This document shows positions 10,271 to 20,636 of a DNA stretch of 64,000 bases, in pieces; position 1 is the first letter of the stretch; the number at the start of each line of letters is the position of its first letter. The stretch is from contig OY755042.1 of NCBI GenBank assembly GCA_963576565.1, positions 9,435,813 through 9,499,812 on the forward strand, given 5' to 3'. The notes below the pieces were generated by a model. It was not told the origin of the DNA. It ran no database searches and was given only the letters and a program-made list of their open reading frames with translations. The position numbers and the translations under genes are program-made. Source of the stretch: Aspidapion aeneum. Taxonomy: Eukaryota; Arthropoda; Insecta; Coleoptera; Brentidae.

Positions 10271-11884
10271 TGCCCTTAATTTCTTCTGCAAGTTCAACAC
10301 GCGAGGTCACCCGAAATGGCAACAACGCTTAAAATAGCACAATCAAACATTTTTTTTCTGTGGAATGTGCTGTTGGCTGTTGCATGGTTCGTTGTTTTTG
10401 AGTTTGGTGGTATAACTGCATTCTTTATTTTGTTAATACAAAAAATAAGTTATTTGTACTTCACAATGAATAGGAAGAAGGGCTGTGTTTGTGAAATTAC
10501 GGTGATAAATCAAAATGTTTTATTAGTATTTTGATTAAATGTAAATACACGACGGCACTGGCTAAACTAAAAAAAATTATATAAATTTATTACGTCATTA
10601 GATGATGCAGTATTGCCGATTTCAGGTAGAAACAAAATAGTATTTTATTAAACAGCTAATATCTTAAAAAAGATAAATAAAAAGCATTCTAGCAAGGTCT
10701 CGTAACTAAAAGGTTCCAATTTACAAAAAACTCAGGGGTGGGACTTGCTCCGAGGGGGCCAAGTCTGCAAATCCATAACTCATCTTTACGCCTCGGAGTG
10801 CCCTATATGTTTTTAAAAATTACTTTCTTTTGCTTTTCAAAATATTCCGGGTAAAACCTTTTCAAATTGTCAGCCTGAATATATTTCTACATAATTATGT
10901 CTAGCATTAAGTGCTCATTGAAATTTTTATTTCGATGATTAGTAGTGCTTAAACTCTATAAACAAATAAGCCGCCTATTAAATAATAACATAGAATACCC
11001 TTAATTTCGGTTAGATTTGTTTGATCAATGATTAATACTTTAGGGTCCTCTACAATAAGATAGAGAACCCCTCTTCCATGGGAATGTAGTCCGCAGCCTA
11101 AAACCAAACCCGGCCCTGCTAACACAAAATCTGTAATATGACGTCATATCGCTGTTACCAGGTTTTTATGAAAGTCGTGGGGAAAGGGACCGTTCATAAA
11201 TTATGTTCTTGTAATGAAAGGTTTTCGAATGATGTAAACAAAAATTCACAGTACAAAACAACGCGACGCGGACTAATAAGCGTAGGACAAAATATCGCGT
11301 GGGTTAAATAGGTCAACAAAACTAAAGCACTATATATTTTGCAACTGGTTACAAGTTGAACCTGATTTATTATTTATACAATTTGAAGAAGATACAGGAG
11401 GCGACAACAGCGTAACGCATGAATTATTTACCAACAAATGAATGAATGACTGCCCAAAACGAGTTTACCGCTCCTCTTATTTTTTCTTACTCTGAGATTT
11501 CGACTAAGGGTCTCTTTTTCAAACATATTTGAAATAAAAGAAAACCTTTCCGGACTTTTTTCCCGGGATCCTAGAGGGTACAAACGAAACCTAAGCATTT
11601 AAAAAAATATATTTTTTCTTAAATTAGTTCTCTTGTCCTCCTTTTGGGGGGTCGATATTGATGTTTTCCTAACCCTTCTCAAATGATCGCAAACGTATCA
11701 TAACTGGTCCAAATACTCCCTGAACTTTTTCCACCTAAAAAATGTCCCCAAGTCACAGGTTAGGATACGTTTGCGCTTAATTGACAAAGGTTAGAACAAC
11801 ACCGATTGTGTAGCTTTAGGCTTTGTCGCTCTAAGGCTATTTTACTTGAGCCTCTTGATTGTTATAGTTGAGGAGAGAAAGGAG
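10271..11884. other. Intergenic, nothing recognised
   Basis: A 72-codon frame at 10316-10534 begins MATTLKIAQSNIFFLWNVLL and has hydrophobic stretches but no family I recognise, no obvious promoter and no composition shift. I do not call it. The rest is AT-rich with no repeat boundaries that I can define. Confidence 0.4.
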
Positions 11885-12167
11885 CCTTATTACCAGACCG
11901 GACTTATGTCACGGCACTTGCAATAAGGGAGAAGGAATGTTAAAAATGACTTAAAACCAGACTAGTGCACTTGCTGTAAGTTGGAAATAAGAACTCGCAA
12001 CCAGATTAGGCACCTGCTACGAGTTTTAAGTAAAAAACCTATAACCAGACGAAGCACCTGCTATAGGTTTAAGTAAGAACTATATAGTAACCAGACGGTG
12101 CACTTGCTACTATTTATTTAAAGGATAATTGCCAGAACGCAGTCTCACGGTCTGCTAGCAGGTATCC
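11885..12167. repeat. Array of six small hairpins with a conserved loop and variable matched stems
   Basis: Six consecutive units share a core close to ACCAGAC-n-GGTGCACTTGC. In each the core is flanked by a short arm and its reverse complement, but the arms differ between units: CCTTATT/AATAAGG (11885/11932), ACTTA/TAAGT (11949/11977), AACTCG/CGAGTT (11992/12020), AACCTATA/TATAGGTT (12036/12062), ATAGTA/TACTAT (12084/12108), GGATA/TATCC (12123/12163). The units are joined by AAGTAA-type spacers, and the spacing is 40-65 bp. The first and last loops are longer and share TCACGG. Different sequences that preserve pairing suggest selection for the hairpin fold, or a copying mechanism that regenerates inverted arms. 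I do not recognise the family. Confidence 0.75.
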
Positions 12168-12549
12168 TAGGGCGAAAATAGACTTGGACACAATAGTGAG
12201 AAACAGCAGTCTGTTTGAATCCTTTTCATTAATTGCCAATCGACTGCTTATATATACAATAAATGCTTATTAACCTAAAATCAATTTGCTTCTAAACACC
12301 ATTTAAAATATCGTATTCACAATAAGTTTGGTAAGTATACTAATTTAAAATATCATGTGAACTATTGTGAATTATAAAGGTGTAAAATAAAAAATTGTTC
12401 CATTTTGAATAAACGGACACCGATTTCAACCTGCCAAAATAAGGACCAGAAATAATATTTTAAGGAACTAAATTTTTGAAAAAATCTTTCGGTTTGATGC
12501 GGTTCAGTTCGGTTCGGTTCGGTTTGATTCGGTTTGGGTTCACACCCCT
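12168..12549. other. Intergenic; (GGTTC)n-like simple repeat at 12490-12535
   Basis: The only structure is a degenerate GGTTCGGTTCGG simple repeat. Similar GGTTCGGTTCGGTT strings occur at about 40895 and 47992. Confidence 0.5.
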
Positions 12550-13670
12550 TAGGATCCCGGGAAAGAAATCAGGAAAGCTTTCTTTTAATAAATATGTTAT
12601 TTTAAACAGAAGAAAAGCAAACCACCAGGATTGCAGCGCAATCAGAGTGATACCAACCACCCTTATTAAGGAACAAGGGTTGAATGGAACTCTAGGAATG
12701 ATATCCGAGGTCATGCTTAATACGGTGTACAGTAGAAATCTTTACAACATTTTCTTCCCAAAGAGGGAGGACTGGTTAAAGAACAGAACCAATTTTTTAA
12801 ATAACGATAGCTTCTGAAATAACGACGGGTCCAAAATATCTTCAGGCGTTAGATCTGGAATTAATGTATTCAAGAAAGTATTCGAGATTACACAATGACA
12901 TAGTCTCGGCCAGTTTGCTTCTATATTTCAGGCCGAACTTTTGTCACGGCAGGCCGAACTCGTAGGAATTGAACTGTGTGCCTGGTGGATTACTGACCAC
13001 GAATGGACCAACAGGACAATAAAAATGTTCTCCGACGGTCAAGCAGCGTTAAGAGTGCTTGATTACCATACGGTCTCATCGAGAACTGTGAGGAGCTGCA
13101 GGGATTCGATGAATGCGCTTGGTAGCGCTAACAATGTGTTATCAGAAGAAATACCAGGGCATTCCGGGCACACGGGAAATAAGGCCATAGACCAAGCAGC
13201 GAGTGAAGCAACATCTGCCGAATTTCATACTGAGGATATCATACAATGCTGCTAACTCATATTAAAATGGATGGAGAATAGCTTCCAACAATACTGGATA
13301 AATATGCCAGAACTAGTTCACTCTAAAGAGTTCATTAAAGGACCTTGTAGAAAGGGAGCCACTGTGGACTGAGTGCCCATGCACAGAATGGACTAACAGA
13401 AGAGACAGAATGTAGACTTTGTATGAAGGATGACGAAACAGTTAGACATGCTATTGTCCGGCTATTGCAAGTTTACGTCATAACACTTTCGGTAAACCTC
13501 AGATTAATTAAGAAGATCTGAACATTGTCTCACAGAAACTGATAGACAACCTTTTTGGAGGATTAGGCATACAGTGGTGAGAAACCACTTAGTGAGCCAC
13601 CATAGACCCACTGATGGTCGCAGTGGAAATGATGCAAGGCCCACTCACATCAATCATTATCATCATCATG
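12550..13670 (+). pseudogene. Decayed LINE 3' part with RNase H domain
   Basis: Broken frames give an RNase H1 fold in order: NDGSKISSGV (first Asp) near 12825, FQAELL (Glu) near 12930, MFSDGQAALRVL (Asp) near 13030, and EIPGHSGHTGNKAIDQAA (last Asp, Trp before PGH lost) near 13150. Upstream, RVIPTTLIKEQGLNGTLG may belong to the connection region. Downstream, ECRLCMKDDETVRHAI resembles the C-terminal zinc-type motif that follows RNase H in LINEs of the I/R1 group. The 3' end carries CCACTGATGGTCGCAGTGG and a CATCAT-rich tail ending near 13670. Stops and frameshifts make it non-functional. Confidence 0.75.
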
Positions 13671-14950
13671 ACTAGACAAGTATCAAATTAAATAAAACGT
13701 TACTTTTAGGCAATTTGCCATCTTACCCACTTCGCGGTCTTACCCGTCCCTCCTCTACTTTTTTGACAATTTTTATTCAAGTTATTCTATTATATTGGAA
13801 TGCATTGATTTATTTAATTTGTGTTTTTAATAATAAGGGATAGCAAAAAAAATTGAATTATTGTAGCCTACTCTTCTAAATACTAAAAACTTATATAGAA
13901 ACTACCTTATAAACATCCATGTTTCATATGGAAAACAGGGAATTTAATTTAGTACACTCCTACTAGAAACTTACCCTAAACCTCTACAATTATTTTTTAA
14001 AACCAGCCTCTACTTAAATTACACAAATTCTAAATAAGATATTTGTCTTAAAATTACTAAAAATTTTAATAAAACTGTCATTAAATTTATTTACGAACCG
14101 AATCCGAATAAAAATTTTTTAATTGTCAGTCTAATTAAACTTTTTGTTATTCCCAGAGAATCTAGCAGGGTGGGGCAAAAGAGGATCAGGGCTCACTATG
14201 TGCGGAGGTAGCGTCAAATTGTACTTTATAATATATCAATCAATATACAGGGTGTCTTATAACTTAGGGACCATAGTGCTGCACGTGATAGAGGAGGTTA
14301 TTTCTGATAAAAAAGTTTATATAACATGTGGGTCAACACTCACTTTTTTTTAAAATAAGGATTTTTAAAGTTAGAGTGGGAGGAAAAAGGGTTTTACAAA
14401 ACTAGCAAATCTGCCACACATAAATATTTAGCTAATTGTGCTCCAAAAATGCGGTATTCCCTTTTTTAATAAAATTACAAGTTGAGGAGAAACAAGCTGT
14501 CAAAATAACCTCCAAAAATGTATAAAAATAAGTAATAATTTTTTAAATCCAGGATGTACGGAGAGGGGGGGGGGGAAGGGGTCACGAAAGCAGCAAAAAC
14601 GAAAACAATTTTTTTTGCGGTTTTTAATAAATGTGAACTCTAAAATCAAGCAATACATGCAAATAGAATGCGCATCAGGTTAAAATTTTTGGAAAATAAA
14701 GTAATTTTTGGGAAAATTAAAAAAAAATAAAATTTTATAAGAAATTGCGGTTCATCTAGCAATCTTTTTTACTAGAACTAAAAAATATAAGCTCAAGGAT
14801 GGGGGTAAACCCCCCTGCTAGAGCTATTAAATTTCTTCTTCCAGCAAGGTCCATATTCTAGAAAGTGTTATCAAGGAGCTAAAAGAACGTAGTCATATAC
14901 ATAAAAGCAAGTTATTTTTTTTATAAATTTAAGTTAATAATATTTTGTAT
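13671..14950. other. Intergenic; possible single end of a CAGGGTGTC-type element at 14247
   Basis: At 14245 TATACAGGGTGTCTTATAAC resembles the ends of the palindromic elements at 22175 and 28665, but no inverted partner is found. A G-run lies at about 14560-14575. No gene is supported. Confidence 0.4.
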
Positions 14951-14954
14951 TACG

Positions 14955-15160
14955 CCAGAGGTGAAATTAAAGAACGACAAATTACTTAACAAAATTAACT
15001 GCCTCGGCCGGGACTCAAACCCGGAACGTTTGGCTGTGTATGCCAACGCCCTATCAGTTGGCGTACATATCCAACGGTTCCTGGTTCTAGTCACGGCGGA
15101 CGTACAGAAAACTTTTGCTTTTATGATTTTTCATTCTTTAATTTCATCATTTTCACCCCT
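14955..15160 (-). mobile_element. Small inverted-repeat element with tRNA-like core
   Basis: On the minus strand 15005-15085 carries a box A-like stretch TACGCCAACTGATAGGG and a box B GGTTTGAGTCCCG inside a perfect 5-bp T-arm (CCGGG/CCCGG). These are RNA polymerase III internal promoter signals of a tRNA gene. The acceptor stem does not close well. The core is flanked by imperfect inverted repeats (GGTGAAATTAAAGAACGA at 14959 against the complement of TCATTCTTTAATTTCATC near 15128). This suggests a tRNA-derived short element or a MITE that captured a tRNA-like sequence rather than a working tRNA gene. Confidence 0.6.
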
Positions 15161-16162
15161 ACTTTGGAAATTTTATTTACGGATTTGAGTAAAACCTTGC
15201 ATTATTACACTTTGCCAAGTTGTATTTTGTTATTGTTTGTTCTATTTTCCCATTTTTTTAAATGGATGGTGTCCATGTGAAGTTGTATTTCAATTAGGAT
15301 AAAAAGAAAGAAAATACTGAAGGGGTATATAGTACTGATGATGCTTTATTGCGAAAACGGTCTACCTGAAAATAAATGCTGTGGGGACAAAAAGACTGAG
15401 TTGAACACTTTTTTTTATGTTTTCTTTCATTTTATTTTGATTTTAATATTTGTGACTATAACTAAAAAAAGTAGAGGTTGAACATTTCTAGATCGGTTGA
15501 AAATGCATAAAAAACTACTTCTTATTTATAAAAGGAGCCACAAAAGTAGGGTTAAGAATGGGCGCGACCAAGATGCGACTGCAAAAAGTCTACTTTTCCA
15601 AAGTAAAAACAGGTGGTAGTATCTACTTTAAAAGATCGACACTAAAAAAAGTCTAAGTACGGCTTTCAAGTTGTTGCAAAAAGTTATTTTCTCTACATTA
15701 TTACTTCAGATGAAGCTTAACTCTCTAGTGGTAATTAAGTAATATACAAAAGTCACTGCAACTACGAAATAACGACTAAAAAGAAAGTAAAACTTTGACA
15801 ACGTCCTATCGTGATAGGGAAGAGACTATCAGAATAGACTATCAAGTAACAATCCTAAGAAGTAGTTTAAAGGGTCGTTTTTACGAAAGCTCTACTTTTT
15901 CGTGATACTAGATAGTAGACAGAACTAAAAAGTGCCGAATTTTTGTTGGAATCACCACATTTTTACTATAAGATAGTAGCAAAGTCTTTGGAGCGTGTAG
16001 CCGCTACTATAAATGTTAGTTGGGTTATATTTTTAATTTGGTACTTTCTTTTGAATTTGTATATGACGCCACTTTTCTGAAAGCATACGGTATCACAGGT
16101 ATTATTTTTGCATTTCTCTTACCAATATCGTAAGATGACATTCATATACTATAGCTTTACAA
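15161..16162. other. Intergenic; weak hammerhead-like string at 15331-15366
   Basis: ACTGATGATGC at 15336 followed by GCGAAAACGGTC has the CUGAUGA and GAAA boxes, but its stem II is only two pairs with a bulge. Such strings are common in insect repeats. The part from 15530 to 16000 is rich in CTACTTT and ACTATC words without clear periodicity. No gene is supported. Confidence 0.4.
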
Positions 16163-16183
16163 AAGTGTTACATTGACCATGCA

Positions 16184-16229
16184 GTTTTCTGAAGAGTCCC
16201 TTAAGGACGAAACAGTTAATTGTCAACAC
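16184..16229 (+). ncRNA. Type I hammerhead ribozyme motif
   Basis: All conserved core positions are present. CTGAAGA (16189-16195) is followed by stem II GTCC/GGAC (16196-16199 with 16205-16208; loop CTTAA), then GAAA (16209-16212), then a short stem III in which ACAGT pairs with ATTGT, then the cleavage triplet GTC ending at 16224. Stem I pairs GTTTT (16184-16188) with AACAC (16225-16229) with one internal mismatch, an irregularity common in natural stem I. The conserved G-C closing pair of stem II is kept. Type I hammerheads with short stem III occur in animal retroelements (Penelope-like elements, retrozymes) and satellites, and usually act in tandem or circular RNA. I see no adjacent second copy here and no coding sequence. 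Confidence 0.85.
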
Positions 16230-16231
16230 TT

Positions 16232-16797
16232 AATAGGGGTCCATTAGATCATGGGCCAGTACAGCTTTCGAGCTGCCCATGGAGAAATACAAGAGAAACA
16301 AAATCTTTCTATGCACGGGTACTAAACTTTACGTTTAAAAATAAATAAATTTAGAAAGTTTAAAATTTCAATTACCTCCTATGAGAAAGAGGTATAGGTA
16401 CTTACATATTACAAAATCTTTTTTTAGTCCGACAATAAAACCTATGTAAAAGAAAAGCTTTTAGTTAATTTTCTCGAATAACGGCTGAAATTTAATTAAG
16501 AAACCTTTACCTCTGAGTATTTGTTCGTTAAACCTTTTTTGCTTAGTGGTTTTCCACCTCGATGGACTTCCTTTAATTTAATGATTTTATTAAATGTGCG
16601 TATTTTACTTATTAATAAATTTTATACAAAATTAATTTTCACATCCTAAGGTAACTTCAAACTGGATTAGTCGGATGCGCGGAACTGGGCAAAAATCAAG
16701 GGAAGGTGGTAGGCGAAAACTAGCTATTTTTTTCTAGGCAGGTAATTATGACCCTCCTAGCATCGGAGAAAATATTTCTTCGATGCTCTTAGGCACA
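16232..16797. other. Intergenic, nothing recognised
   Basis: AT-rich DNA after the ribozyme motif, with no supported gene or repeat boundary. Confidence 0.45.
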
Positions 16798-16988
16798 GTG
16801 CTAAATTGAACATAAAGAAGTTTGGCTGTAATAGCAAAGTTTAAACAAACATTTCCTAACTAGTAAGAACCTTTCATTTGGAAATTTGTATTGAAGAACT
16901 TGGCTTTACTTTTATCTCAATTCTTTTTACGCAATGCCATTTTCGCGTACTTGGTTTTTTTTTACATGAAATGTTTTTGTTATGATTG
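16798..16988. repeat. Half copy of the palindromic MITE found at 54558-54901
   Basis: This stretch matches the right half of the later element, sharing AACATAAAGAAGTTTG, CTAGTAAGAACCTTTCA, TTCGCGTACTTG and ACATGAAATGTTTTTGTTAT. The left half is absent, so the copy is a 5' or 3' deletion. A minus-strand frame at 16927-17130 overlaps it and is not a gene. Confidence 0.75.
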
Positions 16989-17775
16989 TTATTTTTAAAT
17001 ATCCACTTAATTTACCTAGGTTGGCTATAGCACTAGTTTTTACCGGGTGGCTGAAATCTTTTCTAAATAAAATTTTCGAAAATGAAAATTTTGATTTTTG
17101 TTTCTTGACGTCTTGTGAATTTCTGTGCAATATGGTCTTAAGATAAATCGATTAAATTATATGAGATTTGGTTTTTAATTTAAGCCTAAATTCCCTTCTG
17201 CAAGAGCCATATCTCAAAATAGGCGATATAACGTACAACGTACCTATCTCAAATGGACACGTAAACAACGCTAAAAAAATGCGAATAACTTGTTTTGTTG
17301 AATGTATCGAAGCGATTCAGAGAACAATTTTAATATGAATCCCATTTTATTAAAAAAAATGAAAAGAATCTCAGCTTTTGTTAAACAAATAATAAACTGA
17401 AACACTTTGATGTTTTGGCTAACTGGGCCCGGTATTCAATTTAACTTTTTCCTAAAAGCTTTCGGCGTAAAAAACTTTTAAGGGTCTAGTAAAATAAAAC
17501 GTCGTAACCTACTCAAAGATAAAGAAAGGATGGATCGCATGATTTAATTTTATGTCGGCGTTAAACTTTAGAAGTTCACTTCAATTAAGCTTTATGAGGT
17601 AGCACTTATGAACAACTTTGTAAGTCTGCTAATTTAATAACGATTTTGACCAAATTATACAGGGTGTCAAATAATTAATAATACAGAGTAAATGTGCTCA
17701 ATTGCCTTACCACAAAAGTTGATAATAGATACTTTATCTTCGTGAGCTGTCAAGCTGGGATTTCAAATACAACAA
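16989..17775. other. Intergenic; TACAGGGTGTC string at 17659
   Basis: Only a lone CAGGGTGTC end-like sequence is visible, with no partner. No gene is supported. Confidence 0.4.
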
Positions 17776-17777
17776 TA

Positions 17778-18054
17778 GGGACTTACTGGAATAAAACATG
17801 ACTCTATTTTAGAGTCGACTTTATTCTGACAGATTTACAAAGAAAATAACCTCGGATCTCTCAAAATTGACATACCAAAATCAAATTTAAAAATAAAGTC
17901 GCTAACTTTTATTTAATAATTACAGACACTAATAAATCCGGTTTTTAAACACACAAAAACCGAATTTTGAAAGAAAGTAGCTGCTTTTTATATGTAAATA
18001 TGTCACAATACGGTCGATTTTAAAACAAGGTCAGGTTTTATTCCAATAAGTGTC
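17778..18054. mobile_element. 277-bp TA-flanked MITE, copy 2
   Basis: The element is flanked by TA at 17776-17777 and 18055-18056. The ends are GGGACTTACTGGAATAAAAC and the complement of GACACTTATTGGAATAAAAC. A second subterminal inverted motif, TTTAGAGTCGACTTTATT, lies just inside the left end. It has the same length and layout as 1436-1712 and 52614-52891. It is non-coding. Confidence 0.88.
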
Positions 18055-18087
18055 TAATGTGTTGAAAAAACTGATCGTAAAAAAAAC

Positions 18088-18632
18088 AGAAATAAAAATC
18101 AATAAAGAGATTTACCGAGGGGTGGCTCGGTATTTCCTTTTGGTGTACAGGTTAGGGAAAATACCAGGAGATACCAAGGGCGGATCCAGAGGTGCTTCTC
18201 GGGGGGGGGGGGGCACTTTAGGTGACATTCTCTGTTGGTAAAAAACGGTTTATATTTTATTGAATTAGTCAGTGGTTGTAATTTCGATGATAAAACAATA
18301 GACACTTTCATGCGCAGCAGGCAAAAATTTTGAATTTTTATTAGCAAAAACATTACTTTTTACTCATTTTTTGTATATTCAAAAAATTCTCGGGGGGGGG
18401 GGGGGGCAGGTGCCACCAGTGCCCCCCTGGATCCGCCAATGGGAAATACTTGGGAAGTACTGGGAAATACCGAGAAATGCTTAGGAAATACTAGAAAATA
18501 CCATTGAAATTTGAGGAAATACTGGGAAATACCAGGAAATACCGCAGGATTTCCTTTTGCTGTACAAACATCGACGATCGAGCCACCCCTCGGGATTTAC
18601 CTGCCTACATTGATTTTTATTTCCTTTTTTAC
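18088..18632. mobile_element. Inverted-repeat element with GGAAATACC minisatellite
   Basis: The left end ATAAAAATCAATAAAGAGAT, followed by TTACCGAGGGGTGGCTCG, is complementary to the right end (CGAGCCACCCCTCGGGATTT and ATTGATTTTTAT). The right interior is a run of about eight units close to GGAAATACT or GGAAATACC (18440-18545), with a few more on the left side at 18155-18175. A separate G-rich element is inserted at about 18180-18440. It is non-coding. Confidence 0.75.
18180..18440. repeat. Nested element with GGCGGATCCAG-type ends and G-runs
   Basis: The ends GGCGGATCCAGAGGTGC and GCCCCCCTGGATCCGCC are inverted, each bordered inward by long G runs (18199-18211, 18392-18406). It interrupts the GGAAATAC minisatellite. 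The target duplication is not clear. This end type occurs on non-autonomous DNA transposons of insects. Confidence 0.65.
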
Positions 18633-18663
18633 TTTCATAACGTTTAAAAAGTATCCTTATCAT

Positions 18664-19058
18664 CAGCGGCGTAGCGTGGGGGGGGGGGGGGCGCGGGGGG
18701 TTCGTCGCCCCCCCCGCCCCGAGGGTAGTGGCGCCCCATAGGTGGCCGAAGCGCCCTCAGCTTTATTAAGTCGGGCCGGTAATGGCCAATTGAGTGGGTG
18801 CCAAAGGAAACTAACGACATGAAGACCTTTTTTTTTTTTTTTTTTTTTTTTTTTTGGGTCGCAAGATTCGTGAGAGGTGCCCTTGTGACTTATCGGCCGC
18901 CCCCTCACACATGATGACCTTTTGTTTTTTTTTTTTTTTTGGTCGCAAGATTTGTGAGAGGCGCCTTTTTGACCTTTTTGTTCTTTTTTGCCACAAGATT
19001 TTTCATCCGTTTTCAGAGGTGCCCCCCCCCCCGCCCTTTCGGGCACGCTACGCCGCTG
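18664..19058. mobile_element. hAT-like MITE with 8-bp TSD
   Basis: The ends CAGCGGCGTAGCGTG and CACGCTACGCCGCTG are perfectly inverted. They are bounded by an exact 8-bp duplication, CTTATCAT, at 18656-18663 and 19059-19066. The 8-bp duplication and CAG...CTG ends are hAT hallmarks. The interior holds G- and C-runs, two long T-runs (about 18829-18855 and 18924-18941), and two related copies of a segment containing GGTCGCAAGATT(C/T)GTGAGAGG. Frames on both strands here are low-complexity artefacts. Confidence 0.92.
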
Positions 19059-19149
19059 CTTATCATGTTATATATAATCAGACTTGGCCGCAAAATAAGT
19101 GACCCCTTTGTTACATTAAAACAGCGGTCTACCTTCCCTACATCCCCGT

Positions 19150-20015
19150 CCCGTTTCCATGGTAACACAATTGTAGGCTTTGAAAAAGCGTTCGATAATA
19201 TTGAGCACTGGGCAGTGAAAGCATCCTTAATTTATAGCCGAATAGATCACAGATACACAGACTTAATAGCTAATATATATACCGAAGCAACAACATCAAA
19301 ATCTACGAAGGAACCAAGCCAATCGGCATAAGAAGAGGTGTGAGAACGGGTGACACAATATCCTTTAAACTATTTAACCAGGCCCTAATAGATGTTTGAA
19401 GCTGACAATACTTGAACCACCGTAGATATGCTGACGATATCGTCTTAAGAACAGATAAGAAAGAAGAACTGATAAAAATGCTGGAAGAACTAGATACAGC
19501 AGCGAAAAATATAGGCTTGAGTATGAACTACACTAAAACTAAAATCATAACAAACACAGATAAAGATATCAGGGTAGACCAAGAAAAAATAGAACAAGTG
19601 GAGGAATATATATGTATCTGGGACAAAATATCCTCAGTACCTCAAAACGAAAGTGTATAATAACCAATGTATCCTTCCTCTATTCACATATGGATCCCAG
19701 ACCTGGAGACTTACAAAATCAAACATGGATAAGGTAACAAAAGTAACGATTACAAAAAGGAATGAATGGATAAAAAATAAAATTAAGTAAGAGATGTCAT
19801 AGAAAAAGAAGAAGAAGTAGCAAAATTACAGACAGTCGATGGATGTAACTGGAGATCTTGAGAAAATAAAAGAAGTAAGGAAAACCCCAACTGAGATGGG
19901 CGGACGATTTAAAGAAACATGCGGCAACTGGATGGATGATGACAGGCAGGGAAGAGTGGAAGCTATTGGGGGAGGCCTATGTCCAAAGATGGATCGAAGA
20001 AGGCTAAATACGGTA
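19150..20015 (+). pseudogene. RTE-like LINE remnant
   Basis: In shifting frames the order is FEKAFDNIEHWAVKASLIYS (first catalytic Asp), a remnant of RGVRTGDTISFKLF, then HRRYADDIVLRTDKKEELIK (catalytic pair), then LSMNYTKTKI. After a further gap, 19880-20005 encodes in another frame a segment equivalent to the usual W-DD-KK-AG-GWM...WR-LGEAYVQ-W tail. Several stops separate the blocks. It matches the endonuclease-reverse-transcriptase proteins common in arthropods; RTE-like is my best clade guess. It is only loosely related to the LINE at 26140-27590. Confidence 0.8.
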
Positions 20016-20634
20016 GCTCTCATTTACGGATTCAGTTAATTTTACTTTGGCACCCTTGAGCATTTTAAAATATTCAAGATGGCGTCCGAGTAAGAACAAA
20101 AAAATTAAAAAGTAAATAATTTCTGTAAACACAAAACCAAGACTAGGCGGAATCAATAGCACTTAGGGTACTATTAAACATAATAATATAATAAAAACCC
20201 CCACACCTTTTCCTCCAGTAACATTGTCAAAATGGCTCCGCCATCTTGAAATTTTGATCATTTTTTTCCTTACTCACAAAGTAATTTTGTTTATTAAACG
20301 AAATATCTTTGAGCTACCTAGGTGCTATCCTTGCTGAGCTATGTACCCTTAAGTATCCCCAAAATGCCGATTTCTTGTACATTTTATTTAAAATAAATAC
20401 ACCAAATATTTTAATTAATAATTAAAATAATTTTGTGAAAAAAATAAGAAACACTTTTTTGTACACTTTTTTGTAAGAATATGAGGAACACTTCAGTAGC
20501 GTTCGTGTGGGAACTTTTAAAAAAATCACAATACCTATGACAAGTTTTTTGCAATTTTAATAAAAACTAAACATGTGTATAAGACTTTATTAAAAGGATA
20601 AAATTTTCTTTTTAACGATGTATAACTTGTTTAA
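20016..20634. other. Intergenic, nothing recognised
   Basis: AT-rich, with two AAGATGGCG / GGCTCCGCCATCTTG words, otherwise featureless. Confidence 0.4.
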
Positions 20635-20636
20635 TA

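Noticed and set aside
10316..10534. 72-codon frame as a small membrane protein
   Set aside because: Hydrophobic stretches are expected in T-rich DNA, and there is no family or regulatory support.
11885..12167. CRISPR array
   Set aside because: The repeated core is flanked by variable complementary arms, not unique spacers, and the context is an animal genome.
15331..15366. Second hammerhead ribozyme (CTGATGATGC...GCGAAAACGGTC)
   Set aside because: Stem II would have two pairs plus a bulge, and stem III is not formed; similar strings are common in insect repeats.
18663..19102. Overlapping frames on both strands with poly-Lys or poly-Phe
   Set aside because: They run through the T-runs and G-runs of an hAT MITE.
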